A stretch of DNA of 64,000 bases from Gigaspora rosea (Eukaryota; Glomeromycota; Glomeromycetes; Diversisporales; Gigasporaceae): NCBI GenBank assembly GCA_003550325.1, contig QKWP01000695.1, positions 95,048-159,047 of the forward strand, given 5' to 3'. The notes beneath the pieces are model-generated. The model had not been told where the DNA came from and ran no database searches. It saw only the letters and a list, made by a program, of their open reading frames with translations. The stretch's first letter is position 1. Each line of letters begins with the position of its first letter. Positions 11,444 to 22,850 of the stretch are shown here, piece by piece. Both the position numbers and the translations under genes were made by a program.

Positions 11444-12720
11444 CTATAATTTCCCTTTAAATAAACATATTTACATCATAATACATAAAAGAAGAAATAA
11501 TTTCATAATCATATGAGTTTGCTGGATAAAATTTTATTAAAGGTCTTTAAAGTCTTCAATTTTGCCAAATCATTTTGTACATATAGTGTAGTAATTGTGT
11601 GCATTTATAAACTAAATTGCATCAATAAACAGTTTTCTTGTAATTTGTTGTATTTTTGTATATAAGATCTACTACCAAAATTTCTTTGTAATTTCAGAAA
11701 AAAAAACTTTTATTTGTCATTTTTGTAATAGATTAATAGCAATTGCTATCGCTTTTGCAAATGCAATTGCCTTTGCAAAATGCAATTACTTTTGCAAAAT
11801 GCATTTGCTATTGCTATTGCTATGTCGTTGTAACGAAAAAAGTCAAAACAGCATTTAAATGGGATAAAAAAGTTTCATATTCATCATTTTATTAATGCTA
11901 TTTGAATTTACAGATACATTTATTATTTTTTTTGTATTTTCTACGGGTTAGATGAAATGATATTCATTAATCATACAAAATGTTCATAGCAAAATGATTT
12001 GTTAATCTTTTCTAAATATATCTTTTGTATTAGAGAAAGAAATCATTTATCTTATTTTATTTATTATTTTTTAATATTAAAAAAAAAGTAAAACCTGATC
12101 ACAATCCAGTAAAATTTACTGTATAAAATCAAAAATTCATTTTTTAATTATAGAGTTTTTTTATTAGCTTAGAATAATAATCATAACGAATTTACTACCT
12201 AAATTGTAGCAACTCGGGTTTATTAGCCTTGTTATATTTAATTATTAATTACCAATAACAAAAACAAATCTGACTATTTATCTATCTTATAATCTCATAG
12301 AATAATCAAATTCGTTAACTAATTGTCATCAATTAAAGCAGGCTATCTGTACATCTTATGACTCACAAAATGATCAATTTAATTTAATTATTATTTAAAT
12401 CTGGTTAAATTAATTGATTACATTAAACTTATTCTATTTTGTTTGGACTTTTTTTCCAAATCAGATATTTAAAGTGGTAATACAAATGGTAGAAAATGGT
12501 AACTTTCATTGTTAATTGTATACTTTTTGATTAATTTTTTAAACAAATTAGAAAAAATTTTTTAACTGAATTAGGAAAAAAATTTTTTCTGATTTTAAAA
12601 ATTCTATTTCTAATTCTAATACATATTTAATATTTAAATTTGAATAGAAATATTAAATATATTAAAGATTTTATTTGTTACAGAATACTGTCTACTCACT
12701 CTTTATCCAAACTTTGTCTT
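11444..12720. other. AT-rich intergenic with a small nested word repeat
   Basis: No gene was seen. At about 11741-11830 the words TTTTGCAAAATGCAATTGC and variants recur about three times and are partly palindromic. A segment near 12185-12235 (CATAACGAATTTAC, then CAACTCGGGTTTA) recurs near 15930-15980, so it belongs to a dispersed repeat. Confidence 0.4.
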
Positions 12721-12728
12721 TTTAAATA

Positions 12729-13017
12729 GGGGACATCTAAAGTGGAGCAGATTCTTATAAAAATATTTTATAAATTAATATTAGAGTTAGGGCCATCTTA
12801 GATTAGGGTTAGATAGGTTTCAAGTTGTAATATATAAACAAAATTGCCTTTCTGATATTTTTAATTAATACACCAAGGTAGGTTTAGACTGCTTGCTGTT
12901 TTTTGTATTTTTCAAGATTTTTGCTTCTCTTTTATGTTTGTTTTGCCAAATATCATCAAAATTTGATAATTTGATTGGTCATATATCATGTGATTCTGCT
13001 CCACTTTAGACAACCCC
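12729..13017. mobile_element. hAT-like MITE, family B copy 1
   Basis: The left end GGGGACATCTAAAGTGGAGC is mirrored by the right end (opposite strand GGGGTTGTCTAAAGTGGAGC). The flanks are an 8-bp duplication, TTTAAATA (12721-12728 and 13018-13025), typical of hAT. The interior word AAAATTGCCTTTCTGATATT and the nearby AGGTTTAGAC are shared with the element at 27157, so they form a family. It contains TTAGGGTTAG-like tracts and no transposase. Confidence 0.8.
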
Positions 13018-13025
13018 TTTAAATA

Positions 13026-13630
13026 GTCAAAAGAAAAAAAAATACCATATTAAAAAAATCAAGTACTGTACTAAAAAATACCAAAATTAGATACTAAAAA
13101 AGACAAAATTATGAAATTTTAAGTAAAAAAAATTTTACTATTCTGACTAAATGATTTCATATAAATGTCAGTATTATAAAAAAAATCCAATTAACTTTTA
13201 ATGCAAAAATTTTTAAAATATTTATTTTTTAATAAATTGTCAAAATTCAAATTAGCAATAATTTACAATTATATCAAAATTTTTTAGTATATTTTGAATT
13301 TTTTAAAATACTTACTAGAATTACTAGAAATTAAATACAGTACTATAAAGATGTTTTTAGGAAAATTTTTTAAACGAATTAGGAAAAAAATAAAAAAAAA
13401 TATTAAAATTAAATTAAAAAAAAAAATTAAAAAATGAAAATTGGCGTTTTTACGAAACCATCAAAATTCGGGTTAGTGAAAAGCAAAATAATCACAAAAG
13501 AATCTTTTATTATTTTAAAATTATTATGATGAAAATGACTATTATTTTTATATAGGTAATTGATCAATCACCCTATTCATCTCTCTGCCCTCCTTCGCTG
13601 AACCTCTCTGATTATATTATCCTTTCCAAC
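13026..13630. other. AT-rich intergenic, nothing recognised
   Basis: Poly-A/T-rich sequence without open frames of coding character or clear repeats. Confidence 0.4.
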
Positions 13631-13638
13631 AATTCAAA

Positions 13639-14100
13639 TTACATTTCATATTTAATATTTATAGTAGTTTTATATTCATTTATGATAGGTGTAATATTCT
13701 TGTCGGTAAAAGTTGATATCGGAAATTTTGCCCGTTCAAAGAAATTGTATTTGTAATGTCCTAAATGTCTTGTTGCAGCAAGCAAATTTTTTACAAATCT
13801 CGTATTACGGCTTTTCTTTCTTACATTTTTGTAGTAAATATGGATTTGTGTCAATTTCTCTAGAAAGCTTGGTGTTTGGTGTATTTTTACTGTCATGAAT
13901 CGTTTTTGAATATTCACTAATAATTTTATCGTCATCTGCATCGGGAAATTGCGATATTAAACTATCAATAAGGTGTAATTCAGACTAAATAGGTTCAAAA
14001 AACATGGAATACTCCAAATATTCTGAAAGATTTTTTCGATATTTTTTCCATGATTCAGTGTCAACTGAATTTGGTAAAGAAGGTTTAGTTTAGTCTTTTC
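13639..14100 (-). pseudogene. Decayed gene fragment, unknown function
   Basis: Minus-strand translation gives coding-like stretches in two frames. One frame starts near 14070 with DTESWKKYRKNLSEYLEY and continues through DADDDKIISEYSKTIHDS into KLSREIDTNPYLLQKCKK. The other frame continues from about 13800 as NLLAATRHLGHYKYNFFERA to the stop at 13639. The switch of frame plus an in-frame stop indicates a frameshifted relic. Composition (Lys, Asp, Glu-rich, with Trp and Cys) is unlike random AT-rich sequence. No family was recognised; CKK and CNK pairs hint at a metal-binding segment but are not enough to assign one. Confidence 0.4.
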
Positions 14101-14109
14101 ATTATATAA

Positions 14110-15330
14110 TAGATTTTGAATCCGTTCAATGAATTTATTTTTTCAATCATTTTTTGGCGGATTCAGGGTTACTTATTATTATAAGTAAGATTAAATCGTA
14201 AATGTTAAAACATGAGTTCTAACATCTTAAATATATTCAATTTGCATGTACTCTTGATAATTTTGGAAAAGATCAGAAGAATTTTGCATATTTTTGTGAC
14301 ACAAATCACATGACCCAAATTTTAATTGTGATATTAGTCGGTAACTTTTAATTTCCAATTTTAAGCATTGTTATTGCTTTAATAATACTAGATTTCTAAA
14401 ATTTAAGTGAACTATGTTATATCAAATTGAATAAAAATACTATAAACAGTAGCCCAATCCGAATCGACTTTTTGTTGTTGCCGAGTTTTATGTAATTTTT
14501 ACGTTGAAATCATTCCACACAACAGAATTATATGAACTCATTCTTATTATAACTGGTGCAGTTGGAGGTAAGAATAATATTTTATTATTGATTCGCTCTT
14601 TATAAAGGAGTAAATTTTTGTTTTGTCGTGTTTAATATATATATATTTTTTTGGAAAGTGTGTTAGAATTTTGTAATACAATTTAAGTCTTTATACCAGT
14701 ATGATCACAAGAAATGTGGTTCTGTCAATTTTTGGTGTGCTATATTTTTCCTATTTTGGAATGTATATGGTTATCTCTTTTTTTTCTGTTTATGGTATAT
14801 TTCAAGATGATGATAATTTACGTTTTTGATGTCACTTATACTGATTCTTTAAAAAAATCCTATTTCAGTAGGAGTAATGATTTTCGTTTGTTCATTTTTG
14901 GAAAAATTTATAATTTTCAATTTTCTTTCATTTTACTTCTGTACTTGTCATTTAAAGTAAGGACGTTTCATTGTGCATTCCTATTACGATATTTTTATAT
15001 CTGAAATCTTTAATAGGTAATAATTGCGACATTCTCGAACATGCATGTAATTGTTAAATCTATAATTTCCTGACTAATATCGTAACGTGACATTATTTTT
15101 TTTACTGAGTTTGATTTATCATTATGACGTTTAAATGAAAAAATTATGCACTATTGCTCATCGAATTTTTAATATTATATTTTTGAATTTTGTATTTTCG
15201 TCGTCGTGACTCCGTTGTTTCTCAAATTTTCATTGGTTTTTTTTTTGAGCTTGGGTTTTATCTTTTGCTTAGTAACTAGTTATAAAATAATACCTGCAGG
15301 CATTATTTTGAATGATGGCCAAATTTAAAC
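14110..15330. other. AT-rich intergenic
   Basis: No supported gene. The hydrophobic frame at 14714-15004 is built from T-rich sequence and was not accepted as coding. Confidence 0.35.
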
Positions 15331-15334
15331 TTAA

Positions 15335-15849
15335 GGGTAGAGGGTACATAAATCATTTTTATATAGTTTTTATATAGTATTTTGAAATTTTCATATAAAA
15401 TTGACATATGCTACTAATAAAACTTTTTTAAATTACAACTAATTTTTATTAAAATTTTACAAAATATAAATAAAACAATTTATCTATTATGGTAAAATTT
15501 TGAACTATTATTATATTTTAAAAAAATATACTTGTATATATTATAAAATTTTCTGGGTTGGCCAAAAATTTTCTGGGTTGCAAAAATTGCTAATGCTGAT
15601 TGGTCAATTTACGTAAATTTATAAGTTAGATTTATTACTAAATTTTAATACCCAATCTTTAAATTTTCATATCTTACTGAGTTTTTGACCAATTTTAATG
15701 ATTTTACTATCATTAGAATCAGAAAAACCTGCTCTACAAACCTGGCTTAAAATATGATTAGCTTATTTATTATAATTTTTCATAAAATTAAATATAAAAA
15801 AAAATTACCATTAAGTTTATATATAATTTTAAAATAGTACCCTCTACCC
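15335..15849. mobile_element. piggyBac-like MITE, family C copy 1
   Basis: The element is bounded by TTAA on both sides (15331-15334 and 15850-15853). The inverted ends are GGGTAGAGGGTACATA and, from the other side, GGGTAGAGGGTACTAT. A TTAA target is diagnostic of piggyBac-type transposition. It is 515 bp, AT-rich and non-coding. A second copy, closely similar along its whole length, lies at 60145-60643. Confidence 0.75.
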
Positions 15850-16451
15850 TTAATTTAGGCTGAAATTCAAGATAATACACCTGAATATTATTTCGAACTA
15901 TATAATAAAGAATGCGAGTTTCGCTTATAATGCTCATAACGAATTTACCAGCTCGGGAAACTCGGGTTTAATCTCGTTTAATTAAAAAAATTACTGTAAC
16001 TTCAATTCTAAACTTAGGTTATATTCATATGATTATGAAGCATTGATTCTGCGATATGACTTGTGAAGTTTGAGTCGAGGCCGAGAAATATACCATAGAA
16101 GAAAATGTCACAAAATGTAAATATAATATAAATTGAACTTGAAAAAGGTCTAGGCTAAGCTAAGCGGGGCAAAAAAGCCATACAAAAAAAATTTGTCAAT
16201 AACGTTTATGATGTAAAAAAAAAAAAAAAAAAAATCAGATTTTCAAAATTACAATGACAAGCAAAAACGAGTACTATATAAAGATTTCCATTTATGTGCT
16301 TTCCTATTTACATTTTAAAACTAGCCGTGTGTAAAAAAAATGAGCTAATTTAAATTCTTTAGAAAAATTTAATTTCGGTTTTTTTTACAATAAAAATTAT
16401 CACATCATGTTATATGTCATGTCTTATGCAATTTAGTTAACCAATCCTAAT

Positions 16452-16527
16452 ATGAATATGTAAAGTTTCACTCACCTCTTACTTACGTACAGAACGTACG
16501 AGGTGAGTGTAAATTTGCATATTCATA
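16452..16527. repeat. Short hairpin, about 26-bp arms
   Basis: ATGAATATGTAAAGTTTCAC followed by TCACCTC is mirrored by GAGGTGAGTGTAAATTTGCA followed by TATTCAT, around a loop of about 20 bases rich in GTAC. It may be the remains of a small foldback element. Confidence 0.5.
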
Positions 16528-16607
16528 CGGGAATGGTCGAATAAGAAAATCATTAAATGCTTACATCAGACATCAGTTCGAGAGATAATAGCTGATTACT
16601 TCACGAC

Positions 16608-16775
16608 TAGGGATTGGAGCCGTTTACCATTTAAAAATTTCTTCATAGTTCCGGGCAGAATTGGGCAGAATTATGTTTGTCGTGGGCTGGAATTATTTTA
16701 AAGTCGGCCAAATTAAGTGATTAAACGGTTATACGATTAAATGATTAAGAAAAAACTTTAGGCAGTTAATCCCTA
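16608..16775. mobile_element. hAT-like MITE, 168 bp
   Basis: The ends are TAGGGATTGG and, opposite, TAGGGATTAA. The flanking 8-bp duplication is TTCACGAC/TTCACGAA (16600-16607 and 16776-16783, one mismatch). The interior has CGATTAAATGATTAA-type repeats. TAGGG ends with 8-bp duplications match hAT elements. Confidence 0.7.
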
Positions 16776-16978
16776 TTCACGAAAAATACTGTTTCCTGGT
16801 GAATAATCAGCTTTCATCCGCAACCTGACAGATGACAAGAAATTATCTACTAACTCTAATTTGGGGCTTAAAAGTTTATATGTAATATACTGCAATTGTT
16901 CATATAAGATTTTTAACCAATCAGAATTTTTTACAAGAAAATTAGCCAATTATAATCTCAAAATTTGGCGCTTGCAAT

Positions 16979-17150
16979 TATACATTTTGGTTTCTAGTCA
17001 CACCACCATTGTGAATATGCTTATAAATTAAAAAATAAATGGTGTATGTAATGTATGTAATGTTATTCTTTTAGTTTAAATCGGACTACTTGTTTAAGAT
17101 TGATGTAATGCGTGGTCATGCATGTTAACGATATTAATGAACAATGGTCA
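16979..17150. repeat. Dispersed segmental repeat, copy 1
   Basis: TACATTTTGGTTTCTAGTCA and TAAAAAATAAATGGTGTA, then a GATTGATGTAATGCGTGGTC segment, match 23243-23462 in order and orientation with small indels. It may be a diverged duplication of one locus. No gene was seen in either copy. Confidence 0.5.
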
Positions 17151-17825
17151 AAGTAAAAAAAAAATTTTTTTATTCAAATACAAGAAAAGGAGTTTTACAA
17201 AATTAAACGAAGAGGATGTGTGCGCTCACAATTTGGTTGGTCTGGAATCTAAATTAAATTACATTCAAAATACTCAAAATTGATTTATAGTTTATATAGA
17301 TTCAGAACGATATCGATATGTACGTTGTAATTATTTCAACCGTTGTTGTAGATAGAGATTTTTTTATAGTTTTTATTTTATTTAAGATAATTTGTTTAAC
17401 GTTAATGCGTCTGGAATAAATGGATTGGATACTCTCTTACAGAGATAATCCTTTAATTTTTTTTTTTAAGCACATTAAAAATTTGTATCTTTGTGAAAGG
17501 ATTATTTCAAGCGTATTACCAAAAAATACTTGTGAATTAAACACAATATATGTGCGATACATCGAATACGAAATTTGTTGGATATTTTTTAGATAAATGA
17601 AATATATAATGTGTAGTAATTTATTGATAACTTAATAACGATATGTACATTCTCTTAAGAGAAAAATTTTTTAAGGATCATAAAGAAGGTAATTTTTTTT
17701 TTTTTAGCATATATATACCTTATTTTTTGCACGAACATACAGAGAAAAATAAGATTTCCCTACAAAGAAAGAATTCTTTTTCATTAATCTCGTTGATAAT
17801 GTAGAATAAAGTTATTTGTAAATCT
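17151..17825. other. AT-rich intergenic
   Basis: No gene or clear element. It lies upstream of the spliced gene end at 17829 and may hold further lost exons of it. Confidence 0.35.
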
Positions 17826-17828
17826 TAA

Positions 17829-18405
17829 ATATTCAAACCCAACGATACAATAGTTGTTGCAGGTCAAATTCCTTACATATTTCCGATCATATTTGGTATG
17901 TTATTTGAGAATAGGTGTCAATGTGCATATATATATAAAAAGAAATCCTGTATCATCTGATATATAAACGGGATAATCGGTTAAATTAATTGGGGGATTG
18001 ACGCATGTCTAACTTTCTTTTTAATTTCTAGATAATGGCGTCGTTATTGGAATCGTTGCAGGGGTCGTCGTAGGAGACGCCATCGAAGTCTCAATAAGAG
18101 TTCTCGACTTTCAGTGTCGTTGGTGCTTGTGCCTTGTGATTTCGCAGGGGTTTTCAGTGTCGTTGGTGCTTGTGATTTCGCCGTCGGTTGGCGCTTATGA
18201 TTTCGCCGTCGTTGGTGCTTATGATTTCGCCGTCGTTGGTGCTTGTGATTTTGCCGTCGTTGGTGCTTGTGATTTCGTCATCGTTGGTACTTTTGATTTC
18301 GTCATCGTTGGTACTTTTGATTTCGTCGTTGTTGGTGCTTGTGAGTTCACCACTTTCGGTTCTTGTTATTTTATCGTTTTCGGTGTTGTCACTGGTTGGA
18401 TGTGA
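17829..18405 (+). CDS. 3' end of a spliced gene: membrane-segment exon fused to 8-residue tandem repeats (partial or decayed)
   Basis: An upstream exon (to 17895; reading PNDTIVVAGQIPYIFPIIF) ends at a GTATGT donor. An intron of 136 bp (17896-18031) has a CTAAC branch site at 18009-18013 and a TTTCTAG acceptor. The splice joins in frame to NGVVIGIVAGVVVGDAIEVS, a Val/Ile/Gly-rich single-pass membrane-like segment. The same frame stays open for about 124 codons to the stop at 18405. Its second half is about nine 24-bp repeats giving octapeptides such as GAYDFAVV, GTFDFVIV and GACEFTTF. Upstream of 17829 the frame meets a stop, so the 5' exons are missing or decayed. Function unknown. The membrane segment next to an intron resembles the C termini of fungal surface proteins, but that is only a resemblance. 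Confidence 0.5.
17896..18031 (+). other. Predicted spliceosomal intron
   Basis: GTATGT donor, CTAAC branch point 22 bases before the acceptor and TTTCTAG acceptor form a textbook fungal intron. Its removal keeps the reading frame between the exons on either side. Confidence 0.6.
18165..18390 (+). repeat. 24-bp minisatellite
   Basis: About nine diverging units of GGTGCTTGTGATTTCGCCGT plus CGTT. The period is a multiple of three and keeps one frame open, giving the octapeptide repeats of the host exon. Confidence 0.85.
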
Positions 18406-18707
18406 TTTACCATTTTGGGTCTATTAATGTGATTTCGTTGTGCTGTCGTCAGTGCTTCGTTACTGGTTCCGCGTGATTATAATGACGTTATTATATGTTT
18501 GTGTAGTATGAAACATTTGTTACACGAAGACGCATCGTAGTTAGGGTTAGTGTGTTGGCCAGAGTTTAGAGTAGGGTACGTGATTAGATTAGAGGTTAGG
18601 TAGGATTTATTAATTGCACTTTTATTACTTTTATTAGAAATTTTGTTGTATAGCTATGGTTCAAAATATTCGTTGCGCGATATAAGTAAATTCATAAATT
18701 TTGCTTG

Positions 18708-18896
18708 TCAAAAGGGTGAGGGTGATCCCGACAAAATAGAGGTAGATAATGATAATTGAGGAATTGTCCGATCTTCTGTTTCTTGTGTTCTAGTGTTGAA
18801 CAAATCTGCTGTACCTTTAATTATTTGTTCAGCAAGAAGATTATCAGAGGATGAATTTGTAGCGGTTTGTTGAGGTTGAGGCTGAGGTTGATTCAT
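18708..18896 (-). CDS. Small protein, paralogue of the ORF at 48227
   Basis: A 62-codon ORF with an ATG start. The N terminus is Gln/Pro-rich (MNQPQPQPQQT). The C-terminal two thirds aligns with the 72-residue ORF at 48227-48445: L-AEQ, then IKGT--LF-T-TQET--RT--Q-S, then I-SG-P and a final Phe before the stop. Similarity continues past the stop (TTTTGACAAG in both). Two dispersed copies with a conserved frame, conserved start and stop, and shared residues argue for a real protein or a conserved exon. It has no signal peptide or membrane segment and is polar, probably unfolded. Function unknown. It could instead be the first exon of a longer gene. Confidence 0.5.
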   Translation of the reverse strand: MNQPQPQPQQTATNSSSDNLLAEQIIKGTADLFNTRTQETEDRTIPQLSLSTSILSGSPSPF

Positions 18897-19015
18897 TTTA
18901 AAATTTTAAAAATATTTTCGTTTTTTTAAAAAAAGAGAAAATGAGAATTATATAACGAATAATTAAAATAATTATATACTGAGTATTTAAAAAATTGCTC
19001 GAAGGTCTTATATAT

Positions 19016-19187
19016 GGGGTAAGTCAATAGAAATCAAGCAAATTTTTTAGTAACTTTTTATAAAAGTTTAAATCAAAATAACAAGAACTTGTTCAAATTT
19101 GATAATTTAGTTTATGATTGATTTAAAAAAATTTTATTAAATTTTTGTTGAAAAAATTTTATTACTTGACTTCTACTGACTCACCCC
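19016..19187. mobile_element. MITE, 172 bp
   Basis: GGGGTAAGTCAATAGAAATC with AAGCAA is mirrored by a right end that reads, on the other strand, GGGGTGAGTCAGTAGAAGTC with AAGTAA. The flanks are AT repeats (TTATATAT/ACATATAT), so an 8-bp duplication is likely but not certain. hAT is the best guess. Confidence 0.6.
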
Positions 19188-19339
19188 ACATATATATATA
19201 ATTCTTTCATATCTCGTCAATCAATAAATTATATTAGAATTATATTAAACATCATTTTTGCCGCGTAATACAAAGAGGACCAAAACAAGAAAACAAGATA
19301 AGAATGGAAAGGATAGTGTCATCTTTTTTTTTTTTTTTT

Positions 19340-20086
19340 NNNNNNNNNNNNNNNNNNNNNNNNNNNNNNNNNNNNNNNNNNNNNNNNNNNNNNNNNNNNN
19401 NNNNNNNNNNNNNNNNNNNNNNNNNNNNNNNNNNNNNNNNNNNNNNNNNNNNNNNNNNNNNNNNNNNNNNNNNNNNNNNNNNNNNNNNNNNNNNNNNNNN
19501 NNNNNNNNNNNNNNNNNNNNNNNNNNNNNNNNNNNNNNNNNNNNNNNNNNNNNNNNNNNNNNNNNNNNNNNNNNNNNNNNNNNNNNNNNNNNNNNNNNNN
19601 NNNNNNNNNNNNNNNNNNNNNNNNNNNNNNNNNNNNNNNNNNNNNNNNNNNNNNNNNNNNNNNNNNNNNNNNNNNNNNNNNNNNNNNNNNNNNNNNNNNN
19701 NNNNNNNNNNNNNNNNNNNNNNNNNNNNNNNNNNNNNNNNNNNNNNNNNNNNNNNNNNNNNNNNNNNNNNNNNNNNNNNNNNNNNNNNNNNNNNNNNNNN
19801 NNNNNNNNNNNNNNNNNNNNNNNNNNNNNNNNNNNNNNNNNNNNNNNNNNNNNNNNNNNNNNNNNNNNNNNNNNNNNNNNNNNNNNNNNNNNNNNNNNNN
19901 NNNNNNNNNNNNNNNNNNNNNNNNNNNNNNNNNNNNNNNNNNNNNNNNNNNNNNNNNNNNNNNNNNNNNNNNNNNNNNNNNNNNNNNNNNNNNNNNNNNN
20001 NNNNNNNNNNNNNNNNNNNNNNNNNNNNNNNNNNNNNNNNNNNNNNNNNNNNNNNNNNNNNNNNNNNNNNNNNNNNNNNNNNNNNN
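19340..20086. other. Assembly gap (747 N)
   Basis: Undetermined bases flanked by poly-T on both sides (17 T before, 33 T after). The real sequence and its length are unknown. No gene should be read across it. Confidence 0.99.
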
Positions 20087-20123
<37 letters not shown>

Positions 20124-21229
20124 AATTTAGAACCCATTACTGCATTATGATAATCCACCAAATCGGAAGGTTATATATGTGCAACAACGGTTAAAATAAT
20201 TACAACGTACAATCTTTGTCTGAATATATATCATCAAATATATTTTGAGTACGAGTTAAAGTTTTTTTTTTTTTTTATAGGCTAATTTAGAACCCATTAT
20301 GACAATCCAAGCATATACATTATAAATCAAATTTTGAGTATTTATGAGTACGAATTAAAGTTTTTTTTTTTTTATGACAATCCACGCATCATACAACATT
20401 AGTTCAAAAGCCAATAGTTGGTGGTTGGTCGAAGCACACAAGTCATCTACTTCGAAATGTACATGACTACCGTTAGCTACCGCTATTTACCACTATTTAC
20501 CACTATTTATCATTTAACTCATTTAACTACAATTAACTTATAAAATGATCGTGGTTTGAGAAATAAACGGGTAACCCGTGAAAAAAGGTGATGCAAACTA
20601 AATATTGTGGTCGGTGATGCCAATCAAAGAAATTCATCAAACGTAATGAAACACAAAAGAGAAATTAACAGGTTTAATTGACTGTTTAAATTTAGTGTCA
20701 CGATGTGTTTCTTTAGAAAATTGATTGATTAGCCTTCAACGAGATCAATAAACCCTAAAAATTGACAATAAATAATACAATAAAATGAGAAAAATGTTCA
20801 ATATGTCTTTTCGTGGAAGCATAAACGAATCGCATATCTCGCCAATCAACTTCGCCAATCAATTCAACCAATTCTTTGAATGAAGCCCAGCCCAGACTCT
20901 TTATTCATTTGATTATATTAAAATTATATTAAAAATTTATTAACGTTAGAATCTTTGACGCACAATGCAAAAACAATAATCTTTTAGAGATCATCTTTTT
21001 TTTTTTTTTGGCGAAGAGGTAAACATTCCTGACCAAACCAAGATATGAAAGGACAAAAACGAAAAAGAACAGTGTCGTAATCTACATTTACCTTATTGTG
21101 ATTACGATTATTATTATTTATTTTATAATAAAATATAATAATAACAGTAATAATAACAGTAATAATAACAGTAATAATAACAGTAATAATAACAGAATAA
21201 TAAAAATAATCAAAATAATAAAAATATAA
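20087..21229. other. Intergenic with short duplications and a 12-bp microsatellite
   Basis: TTTAGAACCCATTA and GTACGAGTTAAAGTTTTTTT each occur twice within 20110-20370, and TGACAATCCA recurs, showing local duplication. A block at 20990-21090 with ACCAAACCAAGATATGAAAG resembles 19270-19320. At about 21138-21200 a 12-bp unit (AATAATAACAGT) is repeated about five times. No gene was seen. Confidence 0.5.
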
Positions 21230-21512
21230 TACACTATAATCACCTTATATATAATCACAAATTCTATATAATCACATTAAATTTTGAAAATTTATAGAAA
21301 ATACTTCGATATAAGCACATCATAGTAAAATCCTTATATAAGCACATATTTTTTGTATAAAACAAACATTAACTGCTAAATGCACGTCCTATGAAACACC
21401 TCCTTAAATACACAACTTCTTTTTGGCTCACAGCTATAGATTTTTACCTTCCTAAAATACTAAATTTTTACATATGGTCCCGTCGCATTGCATTTAGGGA
21501 GGTCTGACTGTA
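21230..21512. mobile_element. pogo/Tc1-like MITE, degraded
   Basis: The right end, read on the other strand, is TACAGTCAGACCTCCCTAAA followed by TGCAATGCG. The left end TACACTATAATCACCTTATA is a degenerate partner. AAATGCA and ATAAGCACAT words repeat inside, as in the other members of this group. TA flanks. Confidence 0.45.
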
Positions 21513-22323
21513 TATACAGTACATAATAATAATAGATATCGTGACCTTAAAGAAAAAAAATTTTTTTATAATTTTTATTTTTTTTTTATTTATATTACAA
21601 TCTATTACAATCGAAGTTATTTTATTTTAAAGTGATTAAAAATTTTCATTATAAAATAATTAACTAAACCGCTACAACGAACTAAAGTTAATATAGTTTT
21701 GTAGTGTAGTTAATAACTAAATATGAATACGTACAAACCATTACACTTTGTTATTACTTACCCATCCATAATAAACCGTTAAAATTAGTGGATATATTTG
21801 TCAAGAAACTTTTTCGATAACTCAAACCTTATTAAACAATAACGAACATCCATTTTGAACAATCATTATTATTATTTTTTTTTGTCGAAACAAAAGGAGT
21901 AAAGAATGTCATTTATTTGCCTCAAACAAAGAAACTTTAAATAAACAGAAAATTCTTACAAAAAAGGAAATCAATGCCTACTAAACTTAAAAAGCGTAAC
22001 AATCGGTTTTTTTTTTTTTTTACAGTATATACGTATATTAAATTATATATAAAGATAATATTTTGTAAACAAAATGTCAAATGCCAACCTAGTGCCTAGC
22101 ACCAATCATCTATGGGATTGACTTAATAATATAAAGTAGAAGGATATTGTGGTTAAAAACACAGACGTTCGGATAATATATTTGGAATAAAGTAACAGTT
22201 CAAAAAAAAGTAAAAGGTCATTATATATTTTTTGTATTCCTAATAGTTCAGTAGTTACTCAATTATACTAAATTCTGATTCAAATGTCCATTGTTCGAAA
22301 AATGTGGATTCAACTTTCTTTTT
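21513..22323. other. AT-rich intergenic, nothing recognised
   Basis: No coding frame, RNA gene or paired terminal repeat was identified. Confidence 0.35.
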
Positions 22324-22850
22324 TAATTCGTGATTCTTTTGTAAACAATAGTACTGTCATAGTAAAAGTTGGGGGAATCTAATATAAGTTTTATAATAGA
22401 GCTGAATCCAGCTTCACCCACAAGGTAGGTCATCTTTTTTTCAAGATAACCTTGCTTGGAGCTCTAATAAAAGTTATAGAGCTGATGTTTGTGGTTCTAA
22501 TAGTAGTAAGATCGGTAAAATTGGCCTGGTGGTTGTTGAGATACCCTAGCCTTTCTCTTTATAATCATATAAAATTTCTTTAAAAAATTTTAAAGAAACC
22601 TTATATGATTGTAAGAAGAAAAGCTAAGGTATCTCAACAACCACCAGATCAATTTTACTGATTTTACTACTATTAGAACCACAAAAATCAGCTCTATAAC
22701 TTTTATTAGAGCTCCAAGAAAGGTTATCTTGAAAAAAAGATGACCTACCTTGTGGGTGAAGCTGGATTCAGCTCTATTATAAAACTTATATTAGATTCCC
22801 CCCAACTTTTACTATGATAGTACTATTGTTTACAAAAGAATCACGAATTA
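22324..22850. mobile_element. 527-bp near-perfect palindrome (foldback element)
   Basis: TAATTCGTGATTCTTTTGTA at 22324 is mirrored by its reverse complement ending at 22850, and the arms match almost base for base to a centre near 22587 with essentially no spacer. The arms include GGGGGAATCTAATATAAG and CACAAGGTAGGTCATC. There is no coding capacity and no clear target duplication. Near-identical arms indicate a recent or homogenised foldback element. Confidence 0.8.

Noticed and set aside
14714..15004. 96-residue hydrophobic ORF
   Set aside because: A T-rich sequence gives Phe/Leu/Ile by composition. It has no ATG context, homologous copy or domain to support it.
16204..16230. CRISPR-like or other regular spaced repeats anywhere in the window
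   Set aside because: Tandem repeats found are minisatellites or palindromic modules without unique spacers, and the window is eukaryotic.
19258..20161. Long ORFs across the N gap
   Set aside because: They consist almost wholly of undetermined bases plus poly-T/poly-A.
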